Below are positions 7,434 to 11,953 of a DNA stretch of 11,953 nt, one piece after another (position 1 is the stretch's first letter; each line of letters begins with the position of its first letter). A model generated the notes under the pieces. The model did not search any database and was not told the DNA's origin. It saw only the letters and a program-made list of their open reading frames with translations. Origin of the DNA: Desulfocapsa sp. (GTDB lineage Bacteria; Desulfobacterota; Desulfobulbia; Desulfobulbales; Desulfocapsaceae); NCBI GenBank assembly GCA_020717935.1, contig DYDK01000029.1, positions 1 through 11,953 on the forward strand. Reading direction: 5' to 3'. The translations under genes were made by a program, and so were the position numbers.

Positions 7434-8248
7434 AAAAAACAGGGTACTTGGCCTTTACCTTGCTTGCGGGGCTCTTGGTTTTTGTCGTGTTTCTGGGCTT
7501 TCGCCAATACCAGATCACCGGCGAATACAATAAGATCATCAGCCAGAGCGAGGAAGCCATTTTTCAATTTTCCACCATTCGTGAACAGATCACCACTGGC
7601 CTGATCGAACAAAATTGGAACACTGTCCTGGCTGCCGCCAAAGATCTTAAGACCCTGAACTCATCAATCACTCAACTTTTAGAAAACGCTATCATTCCGG
7701 CAGAATATAAACTTGATATGGTTGGCAAGGTTGATCTCTCGGGTCTGGCTCTATCTTCACAGAACATCATCAACGCTGAAGACAAAGTCGCCTACAGCCT
7801 CAACTTGCAACGCCAGACCCGTATTCTTGGTGACTATCTCCTTCGTTTTGACCGCATCATCGTCAGTCAGATGCGGGCCAAGGTCGTTCGCTTTCAAACC
7901 ATTATGATTGGAGCTTTGGGCAGTATTATCTGTATTATTTCATTTTTGTTGATTGCGCTCTATCAGAAGGCGGTACTCCCCCTCCTCCATTCCACGACTC
8001 AGAACCAAGAACGAGAGGGAAGTCGAGAAAATGACAGTATATCTTCCAAACATAACCTTCTCCACAATGAGCACCTTGCCGCCATTATCAATGAGGGAAC
8101 CAATCTCTCCAACGGTATCATCAATTATACCCAATTACTCTACGACTCATGCCAGGAACGCAACGGAAGCGATGAGGAGAAAGAAATCATGCAAAAAATC
8201 ATCTCAGACGGAGAGAGAATCGCCCATATCTTGAAAAAGTACCAGTAA
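7421..8248 (+). CDS. Two-TM sensor-like protein with degenerate, kinase-dead dimerisation domain
   Basis: A 275-aa protein starting with GTG, overlapping the protease gene by 13 bases and preceded by an AAAGGG-type site, so its translation is probably coupled to the protease. TM1 (about 9-27), a mostly helical periplasmic domain of about 130 residues, TM2 (about 161-182), then a cytosolic part. Residues 218-275 resemble a HisKA dimerisation domain: GIINYTQLLYDS and IISDGERIAHILK match GIINFAQLLLDDS and IINEGERIAFIIK of the kinase at 9-1307. In the H-box position the kinase has AHEVNNP where this protein has INEGTNL, so N224 replaces the phospho-accepting His. The protein stops right after the second helix with no HATPase domain, and none is visible downstream. 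It may sense a periplasmic signal and act by pairing with the kinase or with the protease (inference). It could also be a decayed receptor kinase. Confidence 0.85.
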   Translation: MYSLKKTGYLAFTLLAGLLVFVVFLGFRQYQITGEYNKIISQSEEAIFQFSTIREQITTGLIEQNWNTVLAAAKDLKTLNSSITQLLENAIIPAEYKLDMVGKVDLSGLALSSQNIINAEDKVAYSLNLQRQTRILGDYLLRFDRIIVSQMRAKVVRFQTIMIGALGSIICIISFLLIALYQKAVLPLLHSTTQNQEREGSRENDSISSKHNLLHNEHLAAIINEGTNLSNGIINYTQLLYDSCQERNGSDEEKEIMQKIISDGERIAHILKKYQ

Positions 8249-8330
8249 ACCGTCGTAAAAAATCATATTTTTTAGCTTCATAAACGGCATCCCCCAAGGA
8301 CACTTTTTTTCGGGGCGCCTGCGGGGCATA

Positions 8331-8511
8331 AGGCGTTAAGCGAAAATAAGTTGGACAAAATTGCGCTCAGATTTGAGTCAGATTTGGGCGTAGCGATTGA
8401 GCAAAACCGCAGGCGTAGCAGAGCTACGACGAGGATTTTGTGATTGAGCTGCGGCCAAAGATGGCTCGAAGATGAGATGCAAGATGTTCAAGTTATTTTT
8501 GCTTAACGCCT
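8331..8511. repeat. 181-bp element with 23-bp terminal inverted repeats (nested palindrome copy 2)
   Basis: The ends 8331-8353 (AGGCGTTAAGCGAAAATAAG then TTG) and 8489-8511 are inverted repeats matching at 21 of 23 bases. The core repeats the plan of 3372-3516: outer arms 8377-8394 and 8448-8465 (13 of 18), GATTGA in the same orientation on both sides (8395-8400 and 8442-8447), and inner arms 8402-8419 and 8423-8440 (12 of 18) ending in a perfect GTAGC-AGA-GCTAC tip. Shared words with copy 1 are AAACCGCAGGC, GTGATTGAG, GCCAAAGAT and GATGCAAGATG. The size, ends and lack of coding fit a MITE-like or other palindromic repeat family. Confidence 0.8.
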
Positions 8512-8512
8512 A

Positions 8513-8566
8513 AGAGGGCGTTAGAAAAAGAGCAAGAAAAGCCTTGTTCTTTTTCTAACGCCCTCT
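8513..8566. repeat. 24-bp inverted repeat hairpin next to the 181-bp element
   Basis: Arms 8513-8536 (AGAGGGCGTTAGAAAAAGAG then CAAG) and 8543-8566 pair at 23 of 24 positions around the 6-base loop AAAAGC. No run of T follows, so it is not a classical terminator. Its GGCGTTAG resembles the AGGCGTTAAG end of the neighbouring element, so the two may be related. Confidence 0.8.
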
Positions 8567-8686
8567 AAAGAGCAATGTATCCAGACACCTCATTTTTCTT
8601 TTTTAAGGCCGCGGAATCTGAAGAAAGGCTTCTTTTTCTTTTTTCAGAAACAACAAAAACAGCTACCAAGAGGCAAGAGTAGAACA

Positions 8687-9451
8687 ATGAACACAAACAA
8701 AGCGTCAACCGTCACCGCCCTCACCATCGCAACCTTCTTTGCCACTGGCATTTTTCTGACGAATTCAGGAATAAGCGCCGAAAACAGCGAAGATAAAAGC
8801 GCCACAATCTCCCAGGGTGATACTCGCAAATTCGCCTATGATGAAGAGACCAGAAAAACCACTGGTCCCAAGGATCTCATCGTTTGGGACAAACCCACCA
8901 AAGTTACTTTCGATCATCAATTTCATACTAAAGATGCCGGCCTCAGTTGCGAATCCTGTCATGACGACATCTTCACCATGAAAGCCGGCGCCGCTCTTAC
9001 CAGCGGTATGGACATGGCCGCCATGGCGGAAGGAAAATTCTGCGGCACCTGTCATGACGGCAGCACAGCCTTTGCCACCAGCACCCAATGCGCTTCCTGT
9101 CACTTTGCTCCGGAAAAACCCATTGTCTTCAATACTCCTGTTAAGTCCGTCTCTTTTGACCATACCACCCATATCAAAAAGGGTGGGGTCGCCTGTGAAT
9201 CCTGTCACAAAGAGGTCTTCAAAATGAAGATAGGTTCCATTGAAAATGATGCCAAGGCCAATGGCAATGACGGCGACAAAAGAGAATACCTGGAAAAACT
9301 CCATAATAAATACTGTGGAACCTGCCACGATTCTTCCCAGGCCTTTGGCTACCTGACCCGCTGTACCGTCTGCCATATTGGCGTGAAAGGATACGATGCC
9401 CTCCCCGGCAACGAGGCGAAATCTAAAAAACAAGGTGAAGGCAAGCATTGA
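8687..9451 (+). CDS. Periplasmic hexahaem c-type cytochrome (two c7-like halves)
   Basis: A 254-aa exported multihaem cytochrome that would carry electrons between the quinol-oxidising membrane partners encoded next and periplasmic acceptors. A signal peptide (1-31, likely cut at ISA/ENS) is followed by six CXXCH sites, at C88, C119, C135, C170, C210 and C226. These form two three-haem halves: VTFDH..H then CESCH, CGTCHD, CASCH, and VSFDH..H then CESCH, CGTCHD, CTVCH. The extra His residues in FDH..H are the usual distal ligands in c7/c3-type domains, so bis-His haems are expected. The Shine-Dalgarno is weak (GAGG about 15 bases upstream). The stop lies 69 bases before the NrfD-type gene, suggesting one operon. 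It could correspond to the cytochrome subunit of a Geobacter Cbc4-type complex or be an analogue of QrcA. The exact complex cannot be settled here. Confidence 0.93.
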   Translation: MNTNKASTVTALTIATFFATGIFLTNSGISAENSEDKSATISQGDTRKFAYDEETRKTTGPKDLIVWDKPTKVTFDHQFHTKDAGLSCESCHDDIFTMKAGAALTSGMDMAAMAEGKFCGTCHDGSTAFATSTQCASCHFAPEKPIVFNTPVKSVSFDHTTHIKKGGVACESCHKEVFKMKIGSIENDAKANGNDGDKREYLEKLHNKYCGTCHDSSQAFGYLTRCTVCHIGVKGYDALPGNEAKSKKQGEGKH

Positions 9452-9520
9452 TCCCAACGAGTGGAATCGCTCAAATGTGCTCGCAGTACCCGTTAACATT
9501 TACTCAAAAAAGGTGAACAG

Positions 9521-10828
9521 ATGAAAGGAACAATGGTTGACATTTCAAAAAGATGGGGCTTTCATGGCATTGATGCCCTGAAAAAAGCAAGCCCTGGATA
9601 TCTCATGTTCATGGGATTCTTTGCTCTCCTTGCCTTGGCTGGCGTGGCAGTGGGCCTGCATGGCATGATCACCGGCTACCACCATGTGTATGGTGTAAGT
9701 CGGGAGCTATCCTGGGGCATCCTGATTTCGGCCTATGTGTTTTGCGTTGTAACCTCCACCGGCTTGTGCATTATCTCCTCCATCGGCCATGTTTTCGGCG
9801 GAGAGGCCTTCATGCCCATCGCCAAACGGGCAGTATTCATGTCTATTATCTTTATGCTCGGTGGTTTTTGTATTATTTTCTTTGATATTGAAAATCCATT
9901 CCGCATGGCCATTTACAATGTCATTTCCCCTAATCTCAGCTCAAATATGTGGTGGATGGGAACCCTGTATGGTGCCTATCTGGTCTTCATGATTATTGAG
10001 TATTATTTCCTCTTGGAGCAGAACCACAGCCTTTCCCGCCTGATGGGTTTCTTTGGCCTGGTGGTCGGTATTGCCGCTCATAGTAATCTCGGCGCTGTTT
10101 TTGGTATGCTCCATGGCCGCCCGTTCTGGTATGGCCCCTATCTGCCCATCTATTTTATCTTCTCGGCTGCCATGTCCGGTGGCTGCGCCATTATGTTTGT
10201 CACCACCCTGGCCTGGAAAATCAACCCCGAGATCATGAATCAATGCATGGAACGGGCGATGAAAGCCATCTGCCAGGTTACCCTGTTTTTGATCTGCACC
10301 ATTATCTTCTTCACCATCTGGAAGATCGTGACCGGCATGGTCTCGCATGACAAATCTCTGGTCATTATGTCTCTGGTGACTGGCGATTACGCCATCAATT
10401 TCTGGTGTTTTGAGGTGTTTCTGGGAATGGTGCTGCCTCTCTACCTTCTCTATCGATCTAAGGGCAATAATTTCAATATGATCTTGTGGGGAACGGGGCT
10501 GATGATGGTCGGAATTTTCTTTATGCGTTACGACATCGTTATCCCTGGTCAAATGGTTTCAGTATATCACTCAATGGGTGTTAAAGAGGCCTTACATCTG
10601 ATTAAATACAGACCCTCATTCCATGAAATCATGGCCATGTTTTTTGGCCTGGCCTTTATCTGCTTTGCCTATTTTGCGGGCGAAAAAATGCTCAACGGCC
10701 ATCAGTTAGAGAAGCATGAAATCGTACCGGAAGGCGGATATATCTGTCCTGGTTGTGGCGCCATCCATTTCATGAAGGAAGGCGAGACCGAGGAAGATGC
10801 CACCAAACGACATCACAAAATCTGGTAA
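9521..10828 (+). CDS. NrfD/PsrC-family integral membrane quinol-interacting subunit
   Basis: A 435-aa membrane protein with about ten hydrophobic helices (around 28-50, 64-89, 100-123, 143-165, 173-197, 205-232, 246-273, 290-312, 319-346 and 367-391). NrfD-family subunits exchange electrons between menaquinol and an attached iron-sulfur subunit and carry no haem. The acidic motif FWCFEVFLG (about 294-302) is the kind of conserved helix motif seen in the family. AAAGGTGA about seven bases upstream supports the ATG at 9521. Unusually, the cytosolic-looking C-terminus has YICPGCGAIHF (C409, C412, H416), like half of a zinc-ribbon or rubredoxin knuckle, followed by a charged tail. It lies between the cytochrome and the [4Fe-4S] subunit and probably forms one complex with them. 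No molybdopterin subunit is encoded in the window. Confidence 0.92.
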   Translation: MKGTMVDISKRWGFHGIDALKKASPGYLMFMGFFALLALAGVAVGLHGMITGYHHVYGVSRELSWGILISAYVFCVVTSTGLCIISSIGHVFGGEAFMPIAKRAVFMSIIFMLGGFCIIFFDIENPFRMAIYNVISPNLSSNMWWMGTLYGAYLVFMIIEYYFLLEQNHSLSRLMGFFGLVVGIAAHSNLGAVFGMLHGRPFWYGPYLPIYFIFSAAMSGGCAIMFVTTLAWKINPEIMNQCMERAMKAICQVTLFLICTIIFFTIWKIVTGMVSHDKSLVIMSLVTGDYAINFWCFEVFLGMVLPLYLLYRSKGNNFNMILWGTGLMMVGIFFMRYDIVIPGQMVSVYHSMGVKEALHLIKYRPSFHEIMAMFFGLAFICFAYFAGEKMLNGHQLEKHEIVPEGGYICPGCGAIHFMKEGETEEDATKRHHKIW

Positions 10829-10880
10829 CATCGAGACAACACGAAAAATTACCTCAAGATTATCAAAAGGAATCACACCT

Positions 10881-11708
10881 ATGAATCTGCATAAGATCAA
10901 TTTGGATACACTGAAAAACGAGGGTACAGAGTCGGTCAGTGTCAAAGAACGACGAAATTTTCTGAAATTGGGACTCGCCATCACCGGTGTCTATGCCGGC
11001 GGCAAGATTCTCTCTCTCTCTTCCTCGTTTGGTTTGGGCGTTGCCCATGCCTCGGGGGGCGAGTTTGTGGAAAAATATCCCTACAACCCCCATTACAGCA
11101 TGGTCATTCGTCAATCACTGTGCATCGACTGTGAGAAATGTGTCGATGCCTGCAACAAGACCAACCATGTTCCTGAGTATGGCTACCGCACTCGTATTCT
11201 GACCAAGAAATATCAGGGGAAATTAGACAAACAGGTAGAATTTATTCCGGTGCTGTGTAACCACTGCAACGATGCACCCTGCGTGCGGGCCTGTCCTACC
11301 AAGGCCACCTATAAAGATCCAGTCACCGGCATCGTCCGCATGGAGAGCAAAAAATGTATCGGCTGCAAAACCTGCATGCTCGCTTGCCCTTATGATGCCC
11401 GATATTTCAGCGCCGAACGCCATGCTGTTGATAAATGCGATTTCTGCTGGGAAGAACGACTCTCCAAGGGAGAGACCCAAACCGGTTGCTCATCGGCCTG
11501 TCCTACCGGAGCCCGCACCTTTGGCAACCTGACCGACCCCGAAAACATTGTTTACAAATTGGTACATCAATTAGAAGAAACTGTCTGGGTACTCCGGCCA
11601 GAGGATGGAACCAAACCCAATATTTTTTACATGAAGGGCAACATGCTGTCAGTGGATAATATCCTGAAAGGCCAGAAATTTATTTATTCTGAACCAGGAA
11701 AAAGCTGA
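10881..11708 (+). CDS. Tat-exported ferredoxin-like subunit with four [4Fe-4S] clusters
   Basis: A 275-aa electron-transfer subunit of the type that pairs with NrfD proteins (PsrB, NrfC, HmcB, QrcC and relatives). The ATG at 10881 is preceded by AAAGGA about nine bases upstream; the frame is open from 10797, but that part overlaps the NrfD gene. The N-terminus has a twin-arginine signal, KERRNFLKLG (R24/R25), and a hydrophobic segment (about 30-56), so it is exported folded or anchored by that segment. Sixteen cysteines form four cluster sets: C81/C84/C87/C91, C126/C129/C134/C138, C159/C162/C165/C169 and C186/C189/C203/C207. The 52-base gap from the NrfD gene supports co-transcription. It would relay electrons between the quinol site and the hexahaem cytochrome, with no catalytic molybdenum protein needed. 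Confidence 0.93.
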   Translation: MNLHKINLDTLKNEGTESVSVKERRNFLKLGLAITGVYAGGKILSLSSSFGLGVAHASGGEFVEKYPYNPHYSMVIRQSLCIDCEKCVDACNKTNHVPEYGYRTRILTKKYQGKLDKQVEFIPVLCNHCNDAPCVRACPTKATYKDPVTGIVRMESKKCIGCKTCMLACPYDARYFSAERHAVDKCDFCWEERLSKGETQTGCSSACPTGARTFGNLTDPENIVYKLVHQLEETVWVLRPEDGTKPNIFYMKGNMLSVDNILKGQKFIYSEPGKS

Positions 11709-11743
11709 ACTTTTCTTTTTATAAATCCTCTTCACAACACGAA

Positions 11744-11868
11744 ATTCCATTTCTCAATCAAGATGGGAACGCGAAGGCAAGCGAGCAGAGACGAGACAGT
11801 ACGCGAAAGTACGGAAAGGAGCAGCACAGCACTGCCGACAAAGTGCACGCTTGATTTAAAAATGGAAT
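11744..11868. repeat. 125-bp element with 19-bp imperfect terminal inverted repeats
   Basis: The ends ATTCCATTTCTCAATCAAG (11744-11762) and its near reverse complement (11850-11868) match at 17 of 19 bases. The interior is purine-rich, with the small central hairpin GTAC-GCGAAA-GTAC and GCAG...CTGC. It does not share clear words with the elements at 3372 and 8331, so it is probably a different small repeat family. The remaining bases to the window end show GAGGAG near 11927 but no start codon, so a further gene may begin just beyond. Confidence 0.6.
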
Positions 11869-11953
11869 AACAATTCGGCTGTCATCCCCGAGTGCTTTAT
11901 CACCTGAGTTCCCGAACAATTGTAACGAGGAGTTAGAAAATATAAATATTAAC

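Larger units (their letters stand above)
8249..8686. other. Non-coding 438-base stretch occupied by repeat elements
   Basis: No credible gene. It holds an A/T-only inverted repeat (8256-8274), the 181-bp element (8331-8511) directly abutting a 24-bp hairpin (8513-8566), and a pyrimidine-rich stretch with two copies of TTCTTTTTT before the cytochrome gene. No clear promoter for the respiratory cluster was recognised. Confidence 0.6.

Noticed and set aside
8256..8274. Terminator after the pseudokinase gene
   Set aside because: The 8-bp stem is made only of A/T pairs with a 3-base loop, so it is too weak to call.
8513..8566. Intrinsic terminator
   Set aside because: The stem is long, but no T-run follows on the + strand; it is kept as a repeat.
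9941..10552. Long minus-strand open frame opposite the NrfD-type gene
   Set aside because: His-, Asp- and Gln-rich translation typical of the antisense of a membrane-protein gene, with no domain and no ribosome site.
10797..10880. Earlier start for the iron-sulfur subunit
   Set aside because: It overlaps the NrfD gene and would place 28 residues before the Met that precedes the twin-arginine signal; AAAGGA supports 10881.

Overview
The window reads as one piece of a Gram-negative, sulfur- or metal-respiring bacterium, most likely a Desulfobacterota member of the Desulfobulbales type. That assignment is an inference from gene content: a periplasmic multihaem c-type cytochrome beside an NrfD-type quinol module, a Tat-exported ferredoxin-like subunit, heavy use of sigma-54 signalling, and short palindromic repeats between genes. 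All the genes recognised lie on the + strand.

Region 1 (9-3168) is a two-component pair. A soluble PAS histidine kinase overlaps a four-domain NtrC-type sigma-54 activator (receiver, PAS, AAA+, Fis-type helix-turn-helix). A weak hairpin terminator follows. Region 2 (3169-4781) is mostly non-coding. It holds a 145-bp nested palindrome, one conserved hypothetical gene (3763-4251), an array of helically phased 11-bp motifs (4490-4562) and a near-consensus sigma-54 promoter (4694-4709).

Region 3 (4782-8248) follows that promoter. Two tandem paralogous small proteins (69 and 71 aa), each with one membrane segment and a shared GGP..LV..LF.AI.G tail, are followed by a perfect terminator hairpin. 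Then comes an FtsH-type membrane AAA+ zinc protease whose frame is broken by one base exactly in Walker A, at a sequence that also matches a -1 slippery heptamer. The protease gene overlaps one for a two-TM sensor-like protein. Its C-terminus is a histidine-kinase dimerisation domain with the phospho-accepting His replaced by Asn and no ATPase domain, and it resembles the dimerisation domain of the kinase in region 1. My working hypothesis is that the kinase/activator pair drives the sigma-54 promoter of the small peptides, and that the peptides, the protease and the pseudokinase form one membrane circuit. No such system is known to me. The regulatory wiring is inferred.

Region 4 (8249-8686) is non-coding and carries a 181-bp element with 23-bp terminal inverted repeats, whose core has the same nested-stem plan as the palindrome of region 2, and directly next to it a separate 24-bp hairpin. 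Region 5 (8687-11708) is a respiratory cluster: an exported hexahaem cytochrome (two three-haem halves), a ten-TM NrfD-family protein and a Tat-exported protein with four [4Fe-4S] clusters. This is the layout of menaquinol:cytochrome c oxidoreductases such as the Geobacter Cbc4 type. The window ends in another small inverted-repeat element (11744-11868).
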